The notes: generated from the letters alone by a model not told the origin. A stretch of 64,000 nucleotides of DNA from Allobosea sp. (GCA_024231975.1 JAAEQB010000080.1:1-64000); one strand, 5' to 3'; positions 1 to 8,611 are shown, counted from the stretch's first letter. Numbers and translations are program-made.

Positions 1-139
1 CCTCGGCATGAGGGGTCAGGATCAGGTGTGATGATCACCCAGGTGCACGATTTGCCGATCTCAGTTGCCGACCTCACCCAACTTACGCATCACCAATTTC
101 TAGCGCAACTACAGCAGGTTAGTCGATCATAGCAGACTC

Positions 140-301
140 CTTCACAACCACCCCTCCGGCGACCCGACCCCGTCCGGCGCCGACATGCGCATGACCCGCG
201 AGCTGGTCGACATCGCCAAGCCGCTCGGCATCGCCATCCACGACCACATCATCGTCGGCCGCGATGGCCACGCCAGCTTCAAGGGGCTGGGGCTGATCTA
301 A
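140..301 (+). pseudogene. radC: RadC (JAMM/MPN domain) C-terminal remnant
   Basis: The frame ending in TAA at 299-301 reads the last 53 residues of a RadC-family protein. It includes the JAMM metal motif HNHPSGDPTPSGAD from position 143, followed by a typical RadC ending (DHIIVGRDGHASFKGLGLI). Upstream of about position 140 the frame no longer resembles RadC, so the gene has lost its N-terminal helix-hairpin-helix part and most of the MPN domain. No start codon or ribosome site fits. RadC is a widespread protein with a metalloprotease-like fold whose cellular role is still debated. The family call is firm; the break point is approximate. Confidence 0.8.
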
Positions 302-364
302 CACCGGCCGAAGCGCGCCCGGCGCCTCGCCCAAGACCCGGCGCATTGCCCGCGCCAGCGCCGA

Positions 365-679
365 GCCCGGATCGAAGCCGTCTGCGACGCGATCGCCTCG
401 ACTGGCCTCTACCCGTTCGCGCCGGTCGATCCGGCAGCCGGCGCCTTCTCGGCCCGGCAATTCCCGCGCTCCTCCCGCTATCCCGAAGACGCGGCAACCG
501 GCATCGCCGGCGCGGCGCTGGCCTGGGGCGCCTGGGACCTCGGCCTGACGTCGCAGCATCGCGTCATCGTCAGGCAAGGCGAGGCCATGGGACGACCCTC
601 GCAGATCACGGTCGAGCGCGAGGGCGAGCACTGCTGGCTGTCGGGCCGGGCCGAACTCATCAGAGAGACGCCGCTGTGA
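365..679 (+). pseudogene. PhzF-family isomerase C-terminal remnant
   Basis: This open stretch in the same frame as the radC remnant, ending in TGA at 677-679, encodes about 104 residues that match the C-terminal half of PhzF/YddE-type isomerases. Visible marks are GLYPFAPV, the family motif YPEDAATGIAGAAL and a QGEAMGRPS segment. The N-terminal half, with the catalytic Glu, is absent. The residues between the radC stop and about 365 look like neither family, so the junction lies there. It is read as a 5'-truncated gene remnant with no plausible own start. Confidence 0.75.
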
Positions 680-826
680 ATCGCCCGCGGCCGGCTAGAG
701 CCGATCATCTCGAGCCCGAGGAAACACCGGATGGTGTCTTCTTGTCTTGGGGGTCTTGGGTCTGTTTCTCAGGTCGGCGCGATACGTCGCCCGCGAATGA
801 CGCGTCCGGTCACGCCGAAAGAAGCA
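680..826. other. Non-coding spacer at the edge of the remnant zone
   Basis: Between the PhzF remnant and the stop of the leftward dehydrogenase there is no supported gene, hairpin terminator or repeat. The first 139 bases of the window likewise show nothing recognisable. Confidence 0.5.
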
Positions 827-1843
827 TCAGTCATCGCCCCTGCCCTCCGTAAAAACCGCGCCGAACTCCTCCGTTCGGGCGATGTAGTAGGCGGGCTCGA
901 TGATCCCGTCCGGGAAGTAGAGGCCAGGCTTCAGCGCCTCGCCGCCGGACAGCCCGAGCGCCCGCTCGGTCGCGAGCGCGACGCCGAGCGCCGTCAGCGG
1001 CGCCTGCCCTTGCGGATGCACGACCTCTAGACGACGCGTGCCGCGCTCGCCCGAGTGCAGCACGCCCTCGATCGAAATCACGCTCTCGGTCGAGAACGGC
1101 TCGCCGCGCCGGCGGCTGGCTGAAACGTCGAAGGCGAGGTCGAAGCGGATATTCTTCGCATCGGTCGCCGTCGCGAGGCTGAGCACGTCGAGCGGGCCAT
1201 AGGCGGTCGCCGGCAGCTCGACGCCGTCGACGCTGCGATAGCGCGTCTTCGCCTCATCGCCAGAAATCCAGGCGAAGCGGCCGTCCTTCAGCGTCAGCGT
1301 CGCCGTGCCGGCCTGGGTGATGCGCTCATAGTCGGCCAGCGCCGCCTGCCCGCCCATGTCCTGCTCGTCGAGCAGCACGCCGACATGGATCCCGTTGATC
1401 GAGCGGAAATCCTTGGCCTGCTCCAGAGCCGGGAACAGTGCCGCACCGGCGAGCCACTGGCTGGCAAGAATGACCGGCGCCGCCTGCGGCTGCTGGATGA
1501 AGCGGGCGGCCTCGATGCCGATCTCGAAAGCGCCGCTGGAGACGCTGAGATGCGGGATGCCATGGCGCTGGGCAAAGCGCAGCGCGTTACTCCAATCGTC
1601 CTTGACGAAGACGATGACGGCGCTGAAGCGCGCCTTTTCCGGCAAGCCGAGATCGGGCTTGGAGAGATCGGCAGCGATCGCCTCGACTCCGAGCTTCCCG
1701 GCCACGATCTGCGCCCTGGCGAGATCGCGGCCGGCAATGGTCACCGGCAAACTGGGATGCAGGCGGCGGATCGCGGCCGCAGCCTGCGCGCCGACGACGC
1801 CGGAGCCGCCGATGATGAGGACGGGGTGCATTATGCTGGACAT
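827..1843 (-). CDS. Saccharopine-dehydrogenase-like NAD(P)-binding oxidoreductase
   Basis: 338 residues. The N-terminus carries a Rossmann nucleotide-binding loop (IIGGSGVVGAQ, about residues 9-19), followed by a conserved GRD segment as in the saccharopine dehydrogenase/NAD(P)-binding family. The substrate cannot be told from sequence. The start at 1843 is preferred because GGAG lies 8 bases upstream of that ATG; an in-frame ATG four codons later is an alternative. The gene is divergent from a TetR regulator, with a strong palindromic operator between them, so it is probably the regulator's target. Family confident, specific role unknown. Confidence 0.75.
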   Translation of the reverse strand: MSSIMHPVLIIGGSGVVGAQAAAAIRRLHPSLPVTIAGRDLARAQIVAGKLGVEAIAADLSKPDLGLPEKARFSAVIVFVKDDWSNALRFAQRHGIPHLSVSSGAFEIGIEAARFIQQPQAAPVILASQWLAGAALFPALEQAKDFRSINGIHVGVLLDEQDMGGQAALADYERITQAGTATLTLKDGRFAWISGDEAKTRYRSVDGVELPATAYGPLDVLSLATATDAKNIRFDLAFDVSASRRRGEPFSTESVISIEGVLHSGERGTRRLEVVHPQGQAPLTALGVALATERALGLSGGEALKPGLYFPDGIIEPAYYIARTEEFGAVFTEGRGDD

Positions 1844-1881
1844 CAGATGGTCTCCGTGACGAGCCAGTCGCGTGGGCGCTG

Positions 1882-1920
1882 GAATTCCTACCAAAAGTAA
1901 CTTACTTTAAGTAGGAATTC
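1882..1920. promoter_or_regulatory. Nested palindromic operator between dehydrogenase and TetR gene
   Basis: An outer perfect 10-bp inverted repeat (GAATTCCTAC at 1882-1891, GTAGGAATTC at 1911-1920) encloses a perfect 15-base palindrome with odd centre (AAAGTAACTTACTTT, 1894-1908). It is the most AT-rich part of the divergent intergenic region. TetR proteins usually bind such palindromes in their own divergent promoter regions. That this TetR binds here is inferred. Confidence 0.7.
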
Positions 1921-1967
1921 GATTTCCCTCTTGTCAAGCGGGCCTTCGCCGGGATTCTTGAATCGCC

Positions 1968-2585
1968 ATGTCACCGACCTTCGCCATCGCCTCGACCCGC
2001 AAGCTGCCGAAACAGGAACGCCGCGAGCAGCTGCTGGACTGCGCCCAGGAGATGGTCCGCGAAGAAGGCACCGAAGCGCTGACCCTCGCCCGGATCGCCG
2101 AGCGCGCCGGCGTCACCAAGCCGGTCGCCTACGACCATTTCGGCACCCGCGAAGCGCTGCTGGTCGCGCTTTTCCGGCGCATCGACGACCGGCAGACGAC
2201 GATTCTCGTCGAGACGCTAAAGGCGACGGCCGGCCAGCTCGATGCCATCGCCGCGACGATCGCAGCCGCCTATATGAATTGCGCTTTAGAGGTCGGCACG
2301 GAATGGTACGCGCTCTCCGCCGCCCTGAAAGGCAGCGAGGCGATGGAGGCGGTGCAGCGCGAGCTCGTCGCCCGCTATGTCGGAATCTGGCAGAGCGCCT
2401 TCGCGCCGCATGCGAGCCATCTAACAGCCGACGAGTTGCACTTGCGCTGCATCGGCATCCTCGGCGCGGGCGAAGCGATCTCGCTCGAATTGCTGCGCGG
2501 CCAGATCGATGAGAGCCGGGCTGGGGCCAGCCTTGCGGTCCTGATCACGGCTGCAATCGGCGCCCCGTCCACGCTCCCCGGCTGA
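1968..2585 (+). CDS. TetR/AcrR family transcriptional regulator
   Basis: 205 residues. The N-terminal DNA-binding domain holds the helix-turn-helix LARIAERAGVTKPVAYDHFG (about residues 43-62), preceded by the usual basic lead (KLPKQERREQLL). The remainder is an alpha-helical ligand-binding domain of undefined specificity. No strong ribosome site precedes the ATG. It is divergent from the saccharopine-dehydrogenase-like gene and probably represses both through the nested palindrome at 1882-1920. The inducer is unknown. Confidence 0.85.
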   Translation: MSPTFAIASTRKLPKQERREQLLDCAQEMVREEGTEALTLARIAERAGVTKPVAYDHFGTREALLVALFRRIDDRQTTILVETLKATAGQLDAIAATIAAAYMNCALEVGTEWYALSAALKGSEAMEAVQRELVARYVGIWQSAFAPHASHLTADELHLRCIGILGAGEAISLELLRGQIDESRAGASLAVLITAAIGAPSTLPG

Positions 2586-2594
2586 ACTCGGCCG

Positions 2595-3221
2595 CTATCG
2601 ATCGGGGGCGAACGCCACCTTGCCGAGGCTTTCAGCCTCAGCAAGCCAGCCTGCTCGTTCGCCGTCCGCGCTACCCACAACCGGCCTGAAGACATGCCGA
2701 TGATAGGCTTTCACGCCGCAATACGGCAGCACGCAACGCCCCCAGATCAGTTCGAGCGGATCACCCAACTCCGTTTCCTCGCGCTGCGCGGGTGTATCGG
2801 AGGTGTTCAGGATAAGTGCGGTCCTGAGCGCCAGCAGCCCCTCGGGCAAACCGTCCGCCGTTCGCAGGCGATAGGCCACGCCCGGAACCAGCACCCGATC
2901 CATCCAGCCCGACAAGATCGCGGGCGGCTTTCCCCACCAGTTCGGATGCACGACGAGCAGGCCGTCGGCAGTTGCGATGTCGGATCGATGCTGTCGAATG
3001 ATCGGATCTTCCGCGCGGGACAGGACCGCTTCGAACGTATCGCCGACGGTATAGGCCTCTTCCGCCTTCAGACAGGGATCGAACTCCTCGGCGTAGAGAT
3101 CGTGATGGAGGACATCGTGGCCGGCCTCGGACAACGCGCTGCGAACCCGCGCCGAGAGCGCATGGCAAAAACTGGACCCACGAGGATGAGCGACCAGGGA
3201 GAGAATCCGCATGGCCGACAA
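2595..3221 (-). CDS. NAD(P)H:quinone oxidoreductase, flavodoxin-like fold
   Basis: 208 residues of the NQO/modulator-of-drug-activity family, FMN- or FAD-dependent enzymes that reduce quinones by two electrons. Family marks are the N-terminal strand and loop (ILSLVAHPRGSSF), the HPNWWGKPPAILSGWMDRV segment at the flavin site, and the following PGVAYRL. It faces the TetR gene tail to tail with only nine bases between, so it is probably not in the same transcription unit. An alternative ATG lies three codons in. Confidence 0.8.
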   Translation of the reverse strand: MSAMRILSLVAHPRGSSFCHALSARVRSALSEAGHDVLHHDLYAEEFDPCLKAEEAYTVGDTFEAVLSRAEDPIIRQHRSDIATADGLLVVHPNWWGKPPAILSGWMDRVLVPGVAYRLRTADGLPEGLLALRTALILNTSDTPAQREETELGDPLELIWGRCVLPYCGVKAYHRHVFRPVVGSADGERAGWLAEAESLGKVAFAPDR

Positions 3222-3402
3222 CGACTACACGGCTCCAGAGTCTGCAAGGGTCTCGGCGGCTTTTCCGGCCGAGCATGTCCCGATCAGGCCCTCGCGCTCT
3301 GCCCAAGAAAGCGGCAGACGCCTCTCAAAGCACTGGCAACAGACCCCTTCCCCAACTGGAGCGAATGCGCATAGGCTAGCCGAAACAGGGGAAGACGGCT
3401 GC

Positions 3403-4818
3403 ATGGTCGCATTCGACGAGATGACAGGGGGAGAAGGTGGTCTGCGGGCTGCCTATGGCGAGCTCGATCGCTGGTTGAAGGAAGCGCCGCCCGAGATGCT
3501 GGCGCTGCGTCGGTCGCAAGCCGAGCTGTTCTTTCGCCGGATCGGCATCACCTTTGCCGTCTATGGCGACGAGGAATCGACCGAGCGCCTGATCCCCTTC
3601 GACATCATCCCGCGCGTGCTGACCAAGCCGGAATGGACCAAGCTGGAGAAGGGCCTGCGCCAGCGCGTCACCGCGCTCAACATGTTCCTGGCCGATGTCT
3701 ACGGGCCGAAGGAGTGCCTCAAGGCCGGAATCATCCCGCCGGACCTGGTCTACCGCAACGCCTGCTACCAGCTTGAGATGGTCGATTTCCAGGTGCCGCA
3801 CGGCATCTACTGCCACATCGCCGGCATCGACATCGTCCGCGTCGACGCCGACACCTTCTATGTGCTGGAAGACAACGCGCGCACGCCGTCGGGCGTCTCC
3901 TACATGATGGAGAACCGCGAGGTGATGCTCCGGCTCTTCCCGGAGCTGTTCGCCACCCATCGCGTCGCGCCGGTCGACAATTATCCCGACCAGTTGCTGG
4001 CGACCTTGCGCTCGGTCGCGCCGCGCACGGCCTCCTCCGATCCGACGATCTGCCTGCTGACCCCCGGCCAGTACAATTCGGCCTTCTACGAGCACTCGTT
4101 CCTGGCCGACAAGCTCGGCGTCGAGTTGGTCGAGGGCTCGGACCTCTTGGTCAAGGACGACGTCGTCTATATGCGCACGACGCAGGGGCCCAAGCGCGTC
4201 GACGTGATCTACCGGCGCATCGACGACGACTTCATCGACCCGCTGGTCTTCCGCAGCGATTCCGTGCTCGGCGTGCCCGGCATCATCGGCGCCTACAAGG
4301 CCGGCAACGTCACGCTCGCCAACGCGGTCGGCACCGGCGTCTCCGACGACAAGGCGGTCTACAGCTACATGCCGGAGATCGTGAAGTTCTTCACCGGCGA
4401 GGAGCCGATCCTGAAGAACGTGCCGACCTATCGCTGCCGCGAGCGCGAGGCCAACGCCTATGTGCTCGACAATCTCGAGAAGCTCGTCGTCAAGGAGGTC
4501 AACGGCTCCGGCGGCTACGGCATGCTGGTCGGCCCGCATGCCAGCAAGCAGCAGATCGAGGCCTTCCGGAAGAAGCTGAAGGCGCAGCCCGAGGGCTTCA
4601 TCGCCCAGCCGACGCTGGCGCTCTCGACTTGCCCGACCTTCGTCGCCTCAGGCGTGGCGCCGCGCCATGTCGACCTGCGCCCCTATGTCCTCTCCGGCGC
4701 CAACGGCATCTCCTGCGTGCCGGGCGGGCTGACCCGCGTCGCGCTCAAGGAGGGCTCGCTGGTGGTCAATTCCAGCCAGGGCGGCGGGACCAAGGACACC
4801 TGGGTGCTCGACGCATGA
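3403..4818 (+). CDS. Circularly permuted type 2 ATP-grasp protein (Anbu cluster)
   Basis: 471 residues. Conserved segments of the circularly permuted ATP-grasp/DUF404-DUF407 family include EDNARTPSGVSYMMENR and VKEVNGSGGYGMLVGP; the latter forms part of the nucleotide site. Family members are predicted ATP-dependent amide ligases, but no substrate is established. The start at 3403 is chosen because AGGGGAA lies about 10 bases upstream and homology begins just after it; a longer in-frame extension upstream has no family character. It is first in a four-gene operon with an alpha-E protein, a transglutaminase-like protein and Anbu. Confidence 0.88.
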   Translation: MVAFDEMTGGEGGLRAAYGELDRWLKEAPPEMLALRRSQAELFFRRIGITFAVYGDEESTERLIPFDIIPRVLTKPEWTKLEKGLRQRVTALNMFLADVYGPKECLKAGIIPPDLVYRNACYQLEMVDFQVPHGIYCHIAGIDIVRVDADTFYVLEDNARTPSGVSYMMENREVMLRLFPELFATHRVAPVDNYPDQLLATLRSVAPRTASSDPTICLLTPGQYNSAFYEHSFLADKLGVELVEGSDLLVKDDVVYMRTTQGPKRVDVIYRRIDDDFIDPLVFRSDSVLGVPGIIGAYKAGNVTLANAVGTGVSDDKAVYSYMPEIVKFFTGEEPILKNVPTYRCREREANAYVLDNLEKLVVKEVNGSGGYGMLVGPHASKQQIEAFRKKLKAQPEGFIAQPTLALSTCPTFVASGVAPRHVDLRPYVLSGANGISCVPGGLTRVALKEGSLVVNSSQGGGTKDTWVLDA

Positions 4819-4870
4819 CGAAGCCTGCTTTCGCCTTAGTCCACATCACCCCGGAATCCCGGACCTGAGC

Positions 4871-5812
4871 ATGCTTTCCCGTACCGCCGACAGCCTCTAC
4901 TGGGTCTCGCGCTATGTGGAGCGGGCCGAGTACCTCGCCCGCATCCTCGACGCCACCACCCGCCTGACCAACCTGCCCTCCGCCTATGGCGGCGCCGGCA
5001 CCGAATGGCAGAGCGCAGTCGCCACCGCCGGCTGCGAGGACACCTTCGCCAAGGCCTATGGCGAAGCGAACGAACGCAATGTCTGCGACTTCCTCAGCTT
5101 CAATCCGGACAATCCGAGCTCGATCCGCAACTGCTTCGCCCTCGCCCGCTCCAACGCCCGCGCCGTGCGCACCGCGCTGACCTCGGAGATGTGGGATGCG
5201 CTTAACGGCGCCTGGCTCGAACTCCAGCGTTTCGAGCGCAAGCGCATGGACCGCGAGGAGTTCGCCCGCTTCCTCGACTGGGTGAAAAGCGTCTCGCTCG
5301 CCTTCGACGGCTCGGCCTACCGGACCATGCTGCGCGACGACGGCTACTGGTTCTCGCGGCTCGGCGTCAATGTCGAGCGGGCCGACAACACCGCCCGCAT
5401 CCTCGACGTGAAATACCATGTCCTGCTGCCCGAGACCGAGCAAGTCGGCGGCTCGCTCGACTATTTCCAGTGGACCACGATGCTGCGCGAGGTCTCGGCG
5501 CTGACCGCCTATCACTGGGTCTATCGCCAGGCGGTGAAGCCGACGCTGATCGCCGACCTGCTGATCCTCAACCGGCGCATGCCGCGCTCGCTGGCGAGCT
5601 GCTACGAGAACATCTCGCGCTTCCTCGACCAGATCGGCGACGCCTACAATAGGCACGGGCCCGCCCAGCGCCAGGCCCGCAAGACGTCGAGCAATCTCGC
5701 CAACACGCCGATCGAAGCCGTTCTCCAGCGCGGGCTGCACGAGTTCATCGAGGACTTCATCACCGAGAACAACCGCCTCGGAAACGTCATCGTCGAGCAA
5801 TACCTGCAATAA
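4871..5812 (+). CDS. Alpha-E domain-containing protein (Anbu cluster)
   Basis: 313 residues, largely alpha-helical. It opens with the hallmark MLSRTADSLYWVSRYVERAE of the alpha-E (DUF403) family and repeats a related helix later (YWFSRLGVNVERADNTARIL), giving internal two-fold character. No enzymatic motif is visible. Alpha-E proteins accompany circularly permuted ATP-grasp proteins and transglutaminases in many bacteria and are thought to act in the same undefined peptide-tagging or peptide-synthesis process. It follows the ATP-grasp gene by 52 bases and is presumably co-transcribed. Confidence 0.88.
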   Translation: MLSRTADSLYWVSRYVERAEYLARILDATTRLTNLPSAYGGAGTEWQSAVATAGCEDTFAKAYGEANERNVCDFLSFNPDNPSSIRNCFALARSNARAVRTALTSEMWDALNGAWLELQRFERKRMDREEFARFLDWVKSVSLAFDGSAYRTMLRDDGYWFSRLGVNVERADNTARILDVKYHVLLPETEQVGGSLDYFQWTTMLREVSALTAYHWVYRQAVKPTLIADLLILNRRMPRSLASCYENISRFLDQIGDAYNRHGPAQRQARKTSSNLANTPIEAVLQRGLHEFIEDFITENNRLGNVIVEQYLQ

Positions 5813-5851
5813 GGGCTTCCTTTCCGCTCCCGAATTTGGATTCTTCGCCGC

Positions 5852-6679
5852 ATGCGGATCCGGATCTCCCACAGCATCAGCTATTCCTATGCCGAGCCGG
5901 TGCGCCAGCTCAGGCAGGTCTTGCGGCTGACGCCGCGCGACCATGACGGCCAGCACGTCATGTCATGGCGCATTGCGCCCAATATCGACGGGCGCCTGCA
6001 TGCCGGTCAGGATCCGTTCGGCAACATCACCCACGACTTCTCGGCCGAAGGGGCGATCGAAGGCTACACGATCGAGATCAATGGGCTGGTCGAGACCGTC
6101 GACCTCGCCGGCGTGGTCCGCGGCGTGACCGAGAAGGTGCCGCCCGACGTGTTCATGCGCGACACCCGCCTGACGCAAGGCAGCGAGGCCTTGCAGGCAC
6201 TCGCCGACAAGGCCGCCGGCCGCGGCGGCAGCGACCTCACCAAACTGCACGCGCTGATGGAGACGATCCACGCCGAGATCCGCTGCCTGCCGACCGCCGA
6301 CCATCTCGGCACCGGCGCGGCAGCCTGCGTCGAGGCCGGCGAAGGCATCCCGCAGGATGTCGCCCATGTCTTCATGAACTGCGCCCGCCTGCTCGGCGCG
6401 CCGGCGCGCTATGTCTCCGGCTACGTCGCGGCCTCGGATACCTTGCCCCATGCCGACGGCGCCCATGCCTGGGCCGAGGCCTGGCTGCCCGATTATGGCT
6501 GGATCGGCTTCGACGCCGCTAACGGGCTCTGCCCGATCGACACCCATGTGCGTGTCGCCGCCGGGCTCGACTTCGCCGATGCCGCCCCGGTCCGCGGCGC
6601 CCGCACCGGCGGCCAGGGCGAGAGCCTGCTGGTCGAGGTCAGCGCCCAGGCGGCCAAGCCGCGCTTCCAGGGACAGTGA
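5852..6679 (+). CDS. Transglutaminase-like protein lacking the usual catalytic Cys (Anbu cluster)
   Basis: 275 residues. The N-terminal beta domain (YSYAEPVRQLRQVLRLTPRD) and the transglutaminase core are clear: ARYVSGYVA, then the His segment DGAHAWAEAWLPDYGW and the Asp in GFDAANG. However, where relatives have a GVCQDxAH motif, this protein reads GIPQDVAH, with Pro167 (CCG at 6350-6352) in place of the nucleophilic Cys. Other cysteines nearby (Cys159, Cys177) are not at the expected position. It may be a non-catalytic partner or use another residue. It is third in the Anbu operon. Confidence 0.85.
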   Translation: MRIRISHSISYSYAEPVRQLRQVLRLTPRDHDGQHVMSWRIAPNIDGRLHAGQDPFGNITHDFSAEGAIEGYTIEINGLVETVDLAGVVRGVTEKVPPDVFMRDTRLTQGSEALQALADKAAGRGGSDLTKLHALMETIHAEIRCLPTADHLGTGAAACVEAGEGIPQDVAHVFMNCARLLGAPARYVSGYVAASDTLPHADGAHAWAEAWLPDYGWIGFDAANGLCPIDTHVRVAAGLDFADAAPVRGARTGGQGESLLVEVSAQAAKPRFQGQ

Positions 6680-6756
6680 CGCCCAGCGCATTGTCCCCGT
6701 CATGAGCGCCTGATACCAGCCTCGCACGCCGTCCCGGCGCGTTGCGGAGACCGACC

Positions 6757-7506
6757 TTGACCTATTGCGCCGGCATCCTCGTCCAGGACGGGCTCGTGAT
6801 GATCGCCGACACCCGCACCAATGCCGGGCTCGACGACATCTCGACCTTCCGCAAGCTGCACGTCTTCTCCTGGCCGGGCGAGCGGACGATGGCGCTCGCC
6901 ACCGCCGGCAACCTCTCGTTGACCCAGTCGGTCGTCAGCCTGTTGCACGAGGGCGTGCCCAATCCCGAGACGGGCGAAGTGGAGACCCTGCAGAACGCGC
7001 CCTCGATGTTCCGCGCCGCGCAGCTCGTCGGCCGCGCCGTGCGCATCGTGCGCGAGACCGATGGCGAGGCGCTGCGCGAGGCCAGCATCAAATACGACAT
7101 GTCGCTGCTGTTCGGCGGCCAGATCCTGGGCCAGCCGATGCGGCTCTTCATGGTCTATTCGGCCGGCAATTTCATCGAATGCGGCATGGATGCGCCTTTC
7201 CTGCAGATCGGCGAGCACAAATACGGCAAGCCGATCCTCGACCGCGCGGTGACGTTCAAGTCGCATCTCTACGACGCGCTCAAGGTCGGACTGATCTCGA
7301 TGGATTCGACCATGCGCTCCAATCTCGGCGTCGGCCTGCCGATCGATATCATCGTGCTCAGGCGCGACGCCGCCGCTCCCGAGCTCAACCGCCGGATCGA
7401 GGCGGGCGAGCCCTATTTCCACGACCTGCGCGAGCGCTGGTCGGCTGCCTTGCGCGCCGCCCATATGGCGATCCCCCGGCCGCCCTACGAGCCGACCGAG
7501 AGCTAG
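6757..7506 (+). CDS. Anbu, bacterial proteasome-related T1-family peptidase
   Basis: 249 residues of the Anbu (proteasome beta-subunit ancestor) family. The TTG at 6757 is preferred: GGAGA lies 7 bases upstream, and the second codon is then Thr in TYCAGILVQDGLVMIADTRTN. After Met removal this gives Thr1, with Asp17 and a Lys near residue 32 completing a proteasome-like active site. Another in-frame TTG at 6742 would bury the Thr and has no matching ribosome site. Anbu forms ring or helical self-compartmentalised assemblies. The gene closes the ATP-grasp/alpha-E/transglutaminase operon, so a linked peptide-making and peptide-cutting role is likely but unproven. Confidence 0.88.
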   Translation: MTYCAGILVQDGLVMIADTRTNAGLDDISTFRKLHVFSWPGERTMALATAGNLSLTQSVVSLLHEGVPNPETGEVETLQNAPSMFRAAQLVGRAVRIVRETDGEALREASIKYDMSLLFGGQILGQPMRLFMVYSAGNFIECGMDAPFLQIGEHKYGKPILDRAVTFKSHLYDALKVGLISMDSTMRSNLGVGLPIDIIVLRRDAAAPELNRRIEAGEPYFHDLRERWSAALRAAHMAIPRPPYEPTES

Positions 7507-7519
7507 CCGGCTCCCGCGG

Positions 7520-8443
7520 TCACTTGCCGCCGCTATGCCGATACTCCGCAATCAGTATGCCCATGATGACGAGCAGCAGCGCAGCGGCGTGATAGGCGGC
7601 GAAGGCCTCGCCCAGGATGAGGATCGCGAGGCTGGAGCCGAAGACCGGAACGAGGTTGGCGAACATGCCCGCTCGCCCCGAGCCGATGATCTCGACGGCG
7701 CGGATGAAGAAGATCTGCGCCAGGAGCGACGGAAATACCGCGACATAGGCCAGCACCAGCCAGCCCTTCGACGTGGGCAAGACGAACTGTCCCGAGGCCA
7801 TCTCCGCACCGAGCAGGACGAGTGAGGAGAGCGCCGCAACCGGCGTGATCGCAGCGAAGAAGACGATGCTTGGAACCGGCGGACGGTTGCGCAGCAGCAG
7901 GGAATAGGTCGCGTAGAAGGCGGTCGCGACCAGGACGAGAAGGTCGCCCGTGTTCAAGGCAAGTTGCCCGAGAGTCGCAAGCTCGCCCTTCGTCGCCACG
8001 ACGGCGACACCGAGAACCGAGACGATCATCCCGGCCCATTGCAGCGGGCGCACCGGCTGGCCGAACAGCATGAGGGCACCGACCAGGATCATCGCCGGCA
8101 TGGCAGCCGTGATGATGTTGATGTTGAGCGCCGTGGTCGAATGCGCGGCCCAATAGATGAGGGAATTATAGGCGGTGAAACCGATGATCCCCATGGCGAG
8201 GAGATAGGGTTTGTGCGCCTGAAGCTCCGGCCAATATGCCCGCAATTGGCGCCGGTACAGGGCGAACATCACGGTGCCGACGACGATCCAGCGCAGTGAC
8301 GTCAGTGCGATCGGCGAGATCTCGCCGACCGCCAATCTTCCTGCAACAGAGTTTCCTCCCCAGAACAGCATGGTCAGCACGAGAAGCAGGTAGGGATTCG
8401 AGAGAGGCGGCGTCATTCCGCTGATCTGGGCGGCATTGGTCAC
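7520..8443 (-). CDS. DMT superfamily (EamA) transporter
   Basis: 307 residues with about ten hydrophobic helices in two EamA repeats (for example LLLVLTMLFWGGNSVAGRLA near the N-terminus and AYVAVFPSLLAQIFFIRAVE in the second half). Members export metabolites or amino acids, and the substrate is not deducible. The start is a GTG, with GAGGAA 7 bases upstream; the first ATG is nine codons inside. It faces the Anbu operon tail to tail across a 13-base gap. Confidence 0.82.
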   Translation of the reverse strand: MTNAAQISGMTPPLSNPYLLLVLTMLFWGGNSVAGRLAVGEISPIALTSLRWIVVGTVMFALYRRQLRAYWPELQAHKPYLLAMGIIGFTAYNSLIYWAAHSTTALNINIITAAMPAMILVGALMLFGQPVRPLQWAGMIVSVLGVAVVATKGELATLGQLALNTGDLLVLVATAFYATYSLLLRNRPPVPSIVFFAAITPVAALSSLVLLGAEMASGQFVLPTSKGWLVLAYVAVFPSLLAQIFFIRAVEIIGSGRAGMFANLVPVFGSSLAILILGEAFAAYHAAALLLVIMGILIAEYRHSGGK

Positions 8444-8611
8444 GGCTGCGTTCCTCTTCGCTTGAATCCAGCACGAGCGCGTTCGCTGCCGCGCTGGCGC
8501 GAGGCTTGATGAATTGCAGGTTTGGACGGAGATGCCGGGGTGACGGCTAAGGCGGCCGCGCAGCGGCGACGCTTCGGAGAGCCTCGGAGATCAGCGGCAA
8601 CGCCGAGCGTT

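Noticed and set aside
1..139. Possible insertion sequence end before the radC remnant
   Set aside because: No terminal inverted repeat, target duplication or transposase fragment could be recognised.
3211..3402. N-terminal extension of the ATP-grasp protein
   Set aside because: The extra 64 codons lack family similarity and a ribosome site, while ATG 3403 has a good one.
3376..4539. Minus-strand open frame opposite the ATP-grasp gene
   Set aside because: Antisense shadow without motifs; the plus-strand protein is a clear family member.
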